From: Holosporales bacterium
GTDB taxonomy: Bacteria > Pseudomonadota > Alphaproteobacteria > RUG11792
Direction of reading: 5' to 3'
DNA: 9,650 nucleotides
Assembly (NCBI GenBank): GCA_031267545.1
Contig: JAIRYU010000019.1
Coordinates: 1-9,650 of the forward strand
The notes beneath the pieces are model-generated. The model was not told the DNA's origin. It did not search any database and saw nothing but the letters and a program-made list of their open reading frames with translations. A program made the translations under genes and the position numbers. Below, piece by piece: positions 1-6,017 of the stretch (position 1 is the first letter of the stretch; every line of letters begins with the position of its first letter).

Positions 1-520
1 GAGACCGTATAAAACCGTCAATTGACAACATTAGGTCTTTTGCTGGCATTATGTCGAGGCACGTTAGAACATAAAACACATACGCAAGATCTCGAATTAG
101 AACGTTAACCTTTGGATCCTCGGACATTGCCTTATACTCTGCAATCGCCGCTAAGTCCTTCTTGCTTCTCAAGAGAGCAGCGTACTCAAATTTGGCGAGG
201 GTTGCGTAGTCTGTCTGCGATACTGTCGACAGTGCTTTGAATTGCTCCATCGCTTCTGATACATTGCCAATGGCGGCTAGATTTTGAATCTCTACATACC
301 TTGCCGAAATAGCTTCCCTATCTTTAAGATCCTGCTTTTGCCACATATTGTATCCGCCAACGGCAAGGATAATAGCGCAGACACCATAGGTCGCAAACTT
401 TCCGTATTTCTCCCACAGTCGTTGCCAATTTTCATTACGTATCTCCTCTTCAATGCTATCTATGAAACTATCAAATTTTTTGTCTTCGTTAAGATTACTC
501 GGAATTTTGTCCTTAGCCAT
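1..520 (-). CDS. YfgM-like (TPR_21/DUF2659) single-pass membrane protein, 3' end outside window
   Basis: The frame is open from the ATG at 520 down to the left edge, giving 173 residues without a stop. The protein starts MAKDKIPSNLNEDKKFDSFI. An acidic cytoplasmic N-terminus (about 1-40, containing SIEEEIRNENWQRLWEKYG) leads into one membrane segment (about 42-58, ATYGVCAIILAVGGYNMW). An Ala-rich helical region with TPR character follows (AKFEYAALLRSKKDLAAIAEYK). This order is typical of the YfgM/TPR_21 family, which sits in the inner membrane with its TPR part in the periplasm and, in E. coli, associates with SecYEG and periplasmic chaperones. That function is family knowledge, not shown here. 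In many alphaproteobacteria bamB lies downstream, which would be left of the window. I see no good Shine-Dalgarno sequence. The family call is fairly sure; the C-terminal half cannot be judged. Confidence 0.8.
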   Translation of the reverse strand, partial: MAKDKIPSNLNEDKKFDSFIDSIEEEIRNENWQRLWEKYGKFATYGVCAIILAVGGYNMWQKQDLKDREAISARYVEIQNLAAIGNVSEAMEQFKALSTVSQTDYATLAKFEYAALLRSKKDLAAIAEYKAMSEDPKVNVLIRDLAYVFYVLTCLDIMPAKDLMLSIDGFIRS

Positions 521-660
521 TCTATCAATACATCTCATATCATGACGCGCGCTCATGACATGCTACAACAATCTCGCATCAAACAAAACCCCCGCGGTGA
601 AGGTTCGTTACTAACTGCATCCATAAATTTACGCCTCTTGATTGTAAATCATGAACCCCT
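521..660. other. Intergenic region between the YfgM-like gene and the secreted-protein repeat
   Basis: This 140-nt stretch separates the leftward YfgM-like gene from the start of the tandem duplication at 661. It must hold the promoter of the leftward gene, but I could not pick convincing -35/-10 boxes. Its one clear structure is the near-palindrome at 540-558. I see no credible coding frame in it; the plus-strand frame that crosses it runs antisense through the YfgM-like gene. Confidence 0.5.
540..558. promoter_or_regulatory. Near-palindrome, candidate operator upstream of the YfgM-like gene
   Basis: The 19-mer TCATGACGCGCGCTCATGA has outer arms TCATGA/TCATGA (self-palindromic) and a GCGCG core, with one mismatched pair at positions 7 and 13. 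It lies 20 nt upstream of the ATG at 520, where a repressor or activator site would be expected. Its role is inferred from symmetry and position only. Confidence 0.3.
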
Positions 661-724
661 TATGAGGATGGATGCGGGGTATATGAGGCCATATGCGGAA
701 TTTGTAAAAAATTCTAATAAAATG

Positions 725-754
725 TTGCGATAGATTGTTGCCGCGTATTACAGT
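725..754 (+). promoter_or_regulatory. Putative sigma70-type promoter of A1
   Basis: A -35-like TTGCGA (725-730) and a -10-like TACAGT (749-754) are separated by 18 nt. The same pair appears in unit 2 as TTGCGA-17-TACAAT, so the boxes are retained between two diverged copies. A start of transcription near 761 would leave a leader of about 24 nt before the ATG at 785. Confidence 0.45.
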
Positions 755-784
755 ATGGTATGGTTAGAAACTGTGGTAGTTTTT

Positions 785-1369
785 ATGAGAAGGCTGCGGA
801 GCCTGAGTAGATTAACGGTTGGGATTGGAGCGTTGGCAGTGGCTATTTCTCAGGTAGCGCGCGGGGCGGAGGAGGAAAGAGATAGACAATTGGCTCAAGT
901 TCGGGAGGAGTTGAATAAAGCCGGAGACCAGCTTAAAAACATACTAATGAGTCAAAGTTGGTTCGCGGCTAAAAGATACGCTGATAAGCCGGCTCTTGCG
1001 CTCGACAAAGAATTGACGCTAAAAAGAATAGAGTCGCTGGAACGTCAAGCGTTACGGCTTCGACAAGAAATAAAAGAAGATCAAGCGTCACAAATTCAAC
1101 GCCGAACAGGTTGTAGGTCAGACACAAAATGTTTCACGGCATACAAGAGTTTCCGCAAGGTGGACATAGGAATGCCAACGCTACAGCAACTAAACGTGAT
1201 GCGTAACATCGTAAGGCCGGACAGTCCTCCATACAGAACGACCCATGAGGCGTGGGAGGATTTCGATGCAAATTGGGGAGAAATTGCAATGGTTGTTACG
1301 GATATATGGCGGCAAATTTGCGCCCAGGAACCGGACGATTCTGATGAAGATTATATTGTTAGGTCATAG
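785..1369 (+). CDS. Secreted coiled-coil protein A1, unknown family (first paralogue)
   Basis: I do not recognise this 194-residue protein. Residues 1-28 form a Sec-type signal peptide (RRLRSLSRL basic part, then TVGIGALAVAISQ). Residues 29-105 are charged and helix-forming, with a likely coiled coil in KELTLKRIESLERQALRLRQ. A small domain with C110 and C116 and the conserved core GMPTLQQLNVM...PDSPPY...DANW...DIW follows, ending in an acidic tail. I prefer the start at 785 over the in-frame ATG at 755, because the latter lies at the -10 box and the signal peptide begins properly at 785. The product is probably exported to the periplasm or beyond. A paralogue (A2) lies 220 nt downstream, and a broken gene B follows after 10 nt. 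It could be a surface or effector protein; that is inference. Confidence 0.7.
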   Translation: MRRLRSLSRLTVGIGALAVAISQVARGAEEERDRQLAQVREELNKAGDQLKNILMSQSWFAAKRYADKPALALDKELTLKRIESLERQALRLRQEIKEDQASQIQRRTGCRSDTKCFTAYKSFRKVDIGMPTLQQLNVMRNIVRPDSPPYRTTHEAWEDFDANWGEIAMVVTDIWRQICAQEPDDSDEDYIVRS

Positions 1370-1379
1370 GTATATTGCA

Positions 1380-1469
1380 ATGAAAATTAAACGGATGATG
1401 ATTCTGTTGGCGGCTGCAGTCGCGGCTGATGGTAGCAACGCAATGGGGGAAACTCCATGTCGGCTATGA
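1380..1469 (+). pseudogene. Truncated copy of gene B (29-residue stub) at the duplication junction
   Basis: The first 21 residues, MKIKRMMILLAAAVAADGSN plus A, match the signal peptide of the intact gene B at 1983 (MKIKLIMILLAAVVATDGSN plus A). Compared with B, one base is missing just after the gcaacgc shared by both, which shifts the frame. Homology then ends near 1455, and the stub stops at a TGA lying inside the first bases of unit 2. The 10-nt gap to the upstream gene A is identical in both units. The stub is best read as a relic left by the tandem duplication. A secreted 8-residue peptide after signal cleavage is possible but unlikely. Confidence 0.65.
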
Positions 1470-1529
1470 GGACGGATGCTGGGTATGTGAGGCCACATGG
1501 GCGAAATTTGCAAAAAAATCCATAAAACG

Positions 1530-1558
1530 TTGCGATAAATTATCGTCGCGTTTACAAT
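1530..1558 (+). promoter_or_regulatory. Putative sigma70-type promoter of the A2-B operon
   Basis: TTGCGA (1530-1535), a 17-nt spacer and TACAAT (1553-1558) form a good sigma70-like promoter. Transcription starting about 7 nt downstream (near 1565) would exclude the ATG at 1562 and supports the ATG at 1589, which has TAGGG at 1576-1580 as ribosome binding site. Confidence 0.55.
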
Positions 1559-1588
1559 GTTATGCGATTAGGAAATAGGGTAATTTTT

Positions 1589-1972
1589 ATGAGAAAGCGG
1601 CAAAGTCTGAGTAGATTAACGGTTGGGATTGGCACGCTGGTAGCGGCTATTTCTCAGGGAGCGCAAGGGACGAGGCAGTCCACTATAAAGGGAGCCTGCG
1701 ACCGTAGTAGGCGAGACGTCGAGTGTTCCGATTCGTACAAATATTTCCGCGATCTGAACGTAGGAATGCCAACGCTATCGCAACTAAACGTGATGCGTGA
1801 AATCGCAACGCCGGACAGTCCTCCATACAAAACTGTCCGGGGGGCGTTGGAGAATATCGATGCAAATTGGAGCAAAGTTGCGCCGGTTATTATGGATATA
1901 TGGGCGCAAATGTCCGATCAAAAACAGGAATATTCTAATGAAGATTCTGATGAGTACGTTGATAAGGGATAG
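1589..1972 (+). CDS. Secreted protein A2, unknown family (second, shortened paralogue)
   Basis: This 127-residue paralogue of A1 shares the signal peptide (LSRLTVGIG conserved) and the C-terminal core (FR..x(4)..GMPTL.QLNVMR.I..PDSPPY.T...A.E..DANW...A.V..DIW.Q). About 33 of 55 core residues are identical. It lacks the helical coiled-coil part of A1: the genes differ by exactly 201 nt, so the frame is kept. Two cysteines (C37, C46) stand where A1 has C110 and C116, though their spacing differs, and they may form a disulphide in the exported protein. The start at 1589 is favoured by the TAGGG ribosome binding site and the promoter position. Gene B starts 10 nt after its stop, so the two are very likely co-transcribed. 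No function can be assigned. Confidence 0.7.
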   Translation: MRKRQSLSRLTVGIGTLVAAISQGAQGTRQSTIKGACDRSRRDVECSDSYKYFRDLNVGMPTLSQLNVMREIATPDSPPYKTVRGALENIDANWSKVAPVIMDIWAQMSDQKQEYSNEDSDEYVDKG

Positions 1973-1982
1973 GTATATTGCA

Positions 1983-2741
1983 ATGAAAATTAAACTGATA
2001 ATGATTCTGTTGGCGGCGGTAGTAGCGACTGATGGTAGCAACGCTAATGAAGAAAGGCGAAGAGCCGCAGAAGCGCGCGGCGCAATACAGACGCCGAATG
2101 CGCAGTTAAATATATACAACTTCACAATAGGAAAGCTCCGTATTACACACGTTGAACAGGTGCTACTACTACTCTATCTAAAGAAGGAGGGGCTACTCGG
2201 AGAATTTGAGCTAGGGAGGCCCGAGAAACGAAGGTCGAGCGTGCTGCTACATCTGGTAAAGGGAATGGAGACGTGGCAAGTGGAAGTTTTTTGCACGTTT
2301 GCCGAGAAATGGAAATTAAGTGAAATGCCGCTAAATCAATTTCTAGCCACGCTTGAGCCTGGCGCAGGCGCGCAAGCATATGAGCCAGAGCCTTTTATAC
2401 CCGAACCAAATCGGCCCCAGGCCGATCCAGCGGCGGAGCCGCTCCACGCTTCGCATGAGCAGGCGCCGATAGTGGTACAGCAATCACCAGTGGGGGTAGC
2501 AATGGGGATGATCGCTCAGTACGGGCTGCCTAATGTGGCGCGCGCGGCTTACATAGCAGTGACTGCGCTAAATGCGCTAAACGGAAATGAATCTGCTCAC
2601 ATGCCCTATCCTAGAACAAGTTCTCCCTCCGACTTTCTGGACGACATGCGCAACGCCCCAGATGGCTTCGCGCAAATATTCGAACGATCGATGGAAACCT
2701 TCACAGGGCGTTGCATACCGCCTCCAACGCCCTTATCGTAA
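1983..2741 (+). CDS. Secreted two-part protein B with proline-rich linker, unknown family
   Basis: This 252-residue protein begins with a signal peptide (residues 1-21, MKIKLIMILLAAVVATDGSN then A). A basic/acidic N-terminal domain follows (about 22-122, with HVEQVLLLLYLKKEGLL and VFCTFAEKWKLSEM). Next comes a Pro/Glu/Ala-rich linker (about 123-170, with EPEPFIPEPNRPQADPAAEP), then an Ala-rich C-terminal part (about 165-200, GVAMGMIAQYGLPNVARAAY) and a tail ending IPPPTPLS. The frame can be extended upstream to 1797, but that part overlaps A2 out of frame and lacks the signal peptide position, so ATG 1983 is chosen; the stub in unit 1 starts at the same ATG. AAGGGATAGG just upstream covers the stop of A2 and can serve as ribosome binding site. 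The protein is probably exported together with A2; a partner role is inferred from the operon. Confidence 0.7.
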   Translation: MKIKLIMILLAAVVATDGSNANEERRRAAEARGAIQTPNAQLNIYNFTIGKLRITHVEQVLLLLYLKKEGLLGEFELGRPEKRRSSVLLHLVKGMETWQVEVFCTFAEKWKLSEMPLNQFLATLEPGAGAQAYEPEPFIPEPNRPQADPAAEPLHASHEQAPIVVQQSPVGVAMGMIAQYGLPNVARAAYIAVTALNALNGNESAHMPYPRTSSPSDFLDDMRNAPDGFAQIFERSMETFTGRCIPPPTPLS

Positions 2742-2782
2742 ATTCATGATGAGGTCTACGGTTGGAGTTTGTGACATTTTTT
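2722..2782 (+). terminator. Weak terminator-like structure after gene B
   Basis: CTCCAAC (2722-2728) pairs with GTTGGAG (2761-2767), and a run of six T follows at 2777-2782. The loop is long (32 nt), the left arm lies inside the B coding sequence, and the T run is 9 nt from the stem, so this is a poor match to an intrinsic terminator. Confidence 0.2.
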
Positions 2783-2819
2783 GGGATTTGTGATGGAGTC
2801 TGGGCTTAGTATTTAACGG

Positions 2820-2880
2820 CAATCGCGGGAATGACGATGAGAAAACTTCTTGTGCGGCTCTTCGGAGCGCTTCGCGATTG
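2820..2880. repeat. Long-looped inverted repeat in front of the MFS promoter
   Basis: CAATCGCG (2820-2827) and CGCGATTG (2873-2880) are perfect 8-bp inverted arms 45 nt apart. A small hairpin GCTC-TTCG-GAGC (2857-2868) lies between them. The right arm overlaps the -35 box of the MFS gene. The interval also carries a 16-codon frame (2831-2881, MTMRKLLVRLFGALRD) that resembles the start of a signal peptide and could be a leader or gene remnant. Function is unknown. Confidence 0.35.
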
Positions 2881-2906
2881 ACTCCAAGCGATTAATGCTT
2901 TAGCAT
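2878..2906 (+). promoter_or_regulatory. Putative promoter of the MFS transporter with overlapping palindrome
   Basis: TTGACT (2878-2883), a 17-nt spacer and TAGCAT (2901-2906) form a good sigma70-like promoter, giving a leader of about 33 nt before the ATG at 2946. The -10 box is the right half of the palindrome ATGCT-TT-AGCAT (2895-2906), a position typical of a repressor site. Confidence 0.5.
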
Positions 2907-2945
2907 ATCCACCATCTCCACTTCAAGCCACGCGGGACTCTGTCA

Positions 2946-4142
2946 ATGGGCGGATCGGGATTTCTTGGTTTTATGTTACGGTCGATTCCGAGAACAGTGT
3001 GGGCTGTCGGGGTATCGTCTCTCTTGATAAATATCGCCACGTCCGCGTCGTTTGCTGGAACCGCGTTGTATTTGAAAACAGTCTGTGGAGTTTCTGTTGG
3101 AATGATCGGATGTCTAGAGGCAATTGTGGAAGCGATCGCATATGCCATTAGGGTATTCTCAGGCGTGATTAGCGACCATTTCAAGAGGCGTAAACCTCTG
3201 ATGATTATAGGATTTTTTATGATCGCTATATCGAAGCCGATGTTAGCTATGTCAAAAGCGTATGCGGCGGCGCTGGTTGCAAGGGGGATAGATAGAATTG
3301 GAAATGGAATGCAAGCTAGCCCTCGAGACGCGTTGATCAGCGACGCTTCCCCGCATGAAGTCAAGGGCGCGTGCTTTGGGCTGCGACAAAGCCTCGCCGT
3401 TATAGGCTCAACCCTTGGGGGCCTAGGCGGAATTATCGTCATGAAGATGAGTAATAACAGCTTTGTTACGTTGTTTATGCTCTCCACGATCCCCGCTATT
3501 ATGGCCGTTATCACCCTCGCTACGTTTGTGAAAGAAGAAAAAGGAAGCTGTAGAAAAGAAAGTCCTCATAAGACCAACATTAAGGACCTCAAGCAACTAG
3601 GTAGAAAGTTCTGGATACTGATGGCGGTCGTCTCTATACTTATGCTGGGGAGATTTAGCGAAGTTTTCATATCGCTACACGCGTGCAGTAATTTTGGACT
3701 CGACATAGCTTTCGGAACATCGATCACCGTAATATATAATTTACTATCGACGGCAGTATCGTATCCCATCGGGAAATTATCCGATAAGATCGGGAGGGTA
3801 TACCTGCTGTTAATGGGATTCATAACACTTTTGTTTGCGCACATGCTGATAGGGTGCGCGATAAATTTACATATGGTACTGATTGGAGCGGCGCTTTGGG
3901 GATGTCAAAGAGGAATAAATGACGGACTCATCGCAACAATGGTTTCAGACTACGTCCCCAAAAATCTACGCGGAACAGGATTTGGAGTGTACTACTTCGT
4001 AGTATCTCTTGCGACGGCAACGGCTAGTGTGGCAGCCGGAGCCATATCGCAGTTACACGGCGAAATGTATGCGTTTATCATGGGAGGATGCTGCTGTAGC
4101 GTAGCCGTGGCGATCTTATGTATGTTCAAGAAGTCGCTATGA
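2946..4142 (+). CDS. MFS transporter, 12-TM type
   Basis: This 398-residue, very hydrophobic protein has the length and layout of a major facilitator superfamily permease in the inner membrane. The motif-A loop after TM2 is GVISDHFKRRK (73-83), and its counterpart in the second half is GKLSDKIGR (276-284). Between TM4 and TM5 stands RGIDRIGNGMQASPRDALIS (113-132), and RGTGFGVYYFVVS lies late in the protein; both are recurrent in one broad group of bacterial MFS_1 proteins. A charged central loop (about 195-222, VKEEKGSCRKESPHK) separates the two halves. The start has a modest GGGA ribosome binding site 8 nt upstream. The substrate cannot be told from sequence; drug, metabolite or peptidoglycan-fragment transport are all open. 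It converges with the serine hydrolase gene 85 nt further on. Confidence 0.85.
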   Translation: MGGSGFLGFMLRSIPRTVWAVGVSSLLINIATSASFAGTALYLKTVCGVSVGMIGCLEAIVEAIAYAIRVFSGVISDHFKRRKPLMIIGFFMIAISKPMLAMSKAYAAALVARGIDRIGNGMQASPRDALISDASPHEVKGACFGLRQSLAVIGSTLGGLGGIIVMKMSNNSFVTLFMLSTIPAIMAVITLATFVKEEKGSCRKESPHKTNIKDLKQLGRKFWILMAVVSILMLGRFSEVFISLHACSNFGLDIAFGTSITVIYNLLSTAVSYPIGKLSDKIGRVYLLLMGFITLLFAHMLIGCAINLHMVLIGAALWGCQRGINDGLIATMVSDYVPKNLRGTGFGVYYFVVSLATATASVAAGAISQLHGEMYAFIMGGCCCSVAVAILCMFKKSL

Positions 4143-4227
4143 AATATCGCCATCGTGAACCGCGCAACGCTGTGGCATATCGATCCATCTAAATATTTTA
4201 TAAAAAGTAGAGCGTGTCCCTGCTACG

Positions 4228-5949
4228 TCACCGCCTTTTGAAGATGGTATCGTTTTCCGAGAGGCCTGAGAGGTATAGAGCCGAGATATTGCCGTACTCG
4301 TCCTCAATGAATGTCGCCGTTTCATCCGCATCGAATGCGCAGAACATCAGCTCCATGCATGGAAACTCGAACGTATCTCCGTTTAGGTGTCGCAACCGAA
4401 CTTTCCTGATTCCGTTTGTAAGCCACAACTCCCCGCGTTCTTCGGTAGCTACAACGTCTCCGTATATTTCTGCATGGTACGTTCCGATATAGTGTCCAAC
4501 ATCCTGCATTGGAGCAATGTTTCTTTCGGCGAGACTAGCGCGATACGACGCCTGTCTCTCTTTGTAGTAATCCCTTCGCTCGATATCTTTTTGAACCCAG
4601 TCTATCTTCGAATAACCTAGACACATATCGAGATACTGATGAACCATATATTCCGCGAATAGGGTAATCGACACACCTCCCACGTTAACCACAACGCCTA
4701 CCGCAATATCCTCTGACGGAACTACTGCGAGGAATGACGCGGCTCCATAGATACCTCCCATGTGAAATAATATCTCGCGTTCGTTCTTTCCGTTATCAAA
4801 ATACACGCCTCTGTATATTCCGGCGCAGTAGCTCATGCCCTCTCGTTTGTATCTGGATTTTATGAACGAGTAATCGTCATCCTTGATGTTCTTGACTTCC
4901 GCCATGGCGGAAGTTAGCGTCTTAAACGTTTCTTTTGAAACAATCTGCGTCCCTCTGTACGTACCTCCGCTTGCCAGCATCTCGATCCACTTTGCAAAAT
5001 CTTGCGCCGAGAGACTGACGCCTGAAGTGGCGGGAAACTTATGAAACATTCCGATCTCCTCAAGCGGGATGACCTTGTCGCCGTTCTTGAAATGCCCAAC
5101 TACGATATTTTTAGGTTTATGAGATAACGCGCTCCGTCCGAGATTAATAACGGCGTTCCAAAGTCCGAGTCTCTGCCTATCGTGTGAAAATCTTGATAGC
5201 ATGTGCTTGAAGTGCCCAAATCTGCCGGTTTCCGCAGACAGCCTTATCGCGCTTGAGAAATCCATCCCCATTTTATCGAAGATGTACTCCTTGACCAAAT
5301 CTTCGTATTTACGACCCGTCGCCTGTTCGATGACAAACCCGATGATTCCAAACACAACGTTTTGGTAGCCATACTTCTTCCTAAATTCTCCTGGCTTCTG
5401 TTTCATGAATCTCAGAGCCCTTACTATCTCGTCCGGTTCATACCCGGCCTGCAGCAGCGAGTCTGCAGAGAAGTGTTTAAGCCCAGATCTATGAGATATC
5501 AGATCCAAAACAGTAAACTCCGCAGAGAGCTCTTCGTTCGCAATGAAGAAGTCCGGAAGGTACTTTCTGACCTTATCGGAAAACGACAGCATCCCGGCGT
5601 CTACCAGCGCTCCGACCAATATAGCTGTAATATTTTTAGTAAGAGACGACACTGGGAATACCGTTTTTTCGGTTACTAGCTCCGGGTTATGAAAAAGATT
5701 CGAAGCTATCGTGGTATTTCCGAATCCGCCGGAATATATAACCTTACCATTTCTTGACACTACGAACGCAGCCCCTGGAATACCAAGCTTATCTATGCCA
5801 TCGATGATAATCGTCTCCATGGCTTTCGCCTTCTCGAGAAGTTCCTCGTCAGAGGGCTGCGCGTTGCATACGGCAACGCAAACGCCGAACCGTAATAGAA
5901 TTGCAAGCGCTTTAAAAAATTTCAACATTTCGTTCATAAGGTTAACCAT
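4228..5949 (-). CDS. Exported beta-lactamase-fold serine hydrolase (class C / PBP4* type)
   Basis: This 573-residue protein begins with a signal peptide (hydrophobic FFKALAILLRFGVCVAVCNA, to about residue 30). A beta-lactamase-fold domain follows with all three active-site elements: SLTK at 102-105 (nucleophile S102, K105), YQN at 195-197, and HMG at 396-398. SHRSGL (152-157) is also typical of this family. The C-terminal part (about 470-573, HYIGTYHAEIYGD...) resembles the beta-barrel extension found on many such hydrolases. The group includes class C beta-lactamases, DD-peptidases, esterases and D-aminopeptidases, and the substrate cannot be read from sequence. It acts in the periplasm or outside the cell. 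Three starts compete (5949, 5937, 5928), none with a clear ribosome binding site. The first lies within an inverted repeat, so a start at 5937 or 5928 is quite possible. There is nothing to suggest inactivation. Confidence 0.85.
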   Translation of the reverse strand: MVNLMNEMLKFFKALAILLRFGVCVAVCNAQPSDEELLEKAKAMETIIIDGIDKLGIPGAAFVVSRNGKVIYSGGFGNTTIASNLFHNPELVTEKTVFPVSSLTKNITAILVGALVDAGMLSFSDKVRKYLPDFFIANEELSAEFTVLDLISHRSGLKHFSADSLLQAGYEPDEIVRALRFMKQKPGEFRKKYGYQNVVFGIIGFVIEQATGRKYEDLVKEYIFDKMGMDFSSAIRLSAETGRFGHFKHMLSRFSHDRQRLGLWNAVINLGRSALSHKPKNIVVGHFKNGDKVIPLEEIGMFHKFPATSGVSLSAQDFAKWIEMLASGGTYRGTQIVSKETFKTLTSAMAEVKNIKDDDYSFIKSRYKREGMSYCAGIYRGVYFDNGKNEREILFHMGGIYGAASFLAVVPSEDIAVGVVVNVGGVSITLFAEYMVHQYLDMCLGYSKIDWVQKDIERRDYYKERQASYRASLAERNIAPMQDVGHYIGTYHAEIYGDVVATEERGELWLTNGIRKVRLRHLNGDTFEFPCMELMFCAFDADETATFIEDEYGNISALYLSGLSENDTIFKRR

Positions 5950-5958
5950 GCGTTAACC
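5940..5958. promoter_or_regulatory. Perfect inverted repeat between two divergent genes, candidate operator
   Basis: GGTTAAC (5940-5946) and GTTAACC (5952-5958) are perfect 7-bp arms with a 5-nt centre. The site covers the most upstream possible start codon of the serine hydrolase and lies 60 nt before the start of the rightward gene, so it could control either or both. This rests on symmetry and position only. Confidence 0.35.
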
Positions 5959-6017
5959 ATTAGATGGTACATCTTGAATCTGACATGTGTAAAGTTTTTA
6001 TGTGTAGAGGTGGCAAT

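Larger units (their letters stand above)
661..1464 (+). repeat. Tandem duplication, unit 1 (promoter + A1 + truncated B)
   Basis: Unit 1 begins at tatgaggatggatgc and matches unit 2, which begins at tatgaggacggatgc (1465). Homology covers the upstream region, the TTGCGA promoter, the signal peptide of gene A, the C-terminal half of A, the 10-nt A-B spacer (gtatattgca in both units) and about the first 20 codons of gene B. It fades near 1455. The unit is about 804 bp; unit 2 is shorter because gene A there is 201 nt shorter. The copies differ by many scattered substitutions, so the duplication is old. There are no terminal inverted repeats and no transposase. Confidence 0.85.
1465..2057 (+). 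repeat. Tandem duplication, unit 2 (promoter + A2 + start of B)
   Basis: This is the second copy of the unit at 661. It begins directly where the broken gene B of unit 1 ends and stays alignable to about codon 25 of the intact gene B. Relative to unit 1 it lacks 201 nt (67 codons) inside gene A. The upstream 95 nt align with unit 1 with substitutions and small indels that break every reading frame, so that part is non-coding. Confidence 0.85.

Noticed and set aside
284..733. Plus-strand open frame of 149 codons
   Set aside because: It runs antisense through the YfgM-like gene, which has clear domain structure, and its end lies in the duplicated region, where the second copy carries frame-breaking indels.
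1797..1982. Upstream extension of the gene B frame by 62 codons
   Set aside because: It overlaps A2 in another frame and would bury the signal peptide; the duplicated stub shows the start at the ATG equivalent to 1983.
2735..2800. Possible third remnant of gene A (frame with MRSTVGV resembling LTVGIG)
   Set aside because: Only about a dozen bases around acggttgg match; the following sequence shows no similarity to A1 or A2.
2900..3514. Minus-strand open frame of 204 codons
   Set aside because: It is the complement of the MFS transporter, whose membrane segments and motif A are clear on the plus strand.
5974..6002. TTGAAT / TTTATG as promoter of the small membrane protein gene
   Set aside because: Transcription would start within or beyond the ribosome binding site at 6006-6013, leaving no usable leader for the ATG at 6018.
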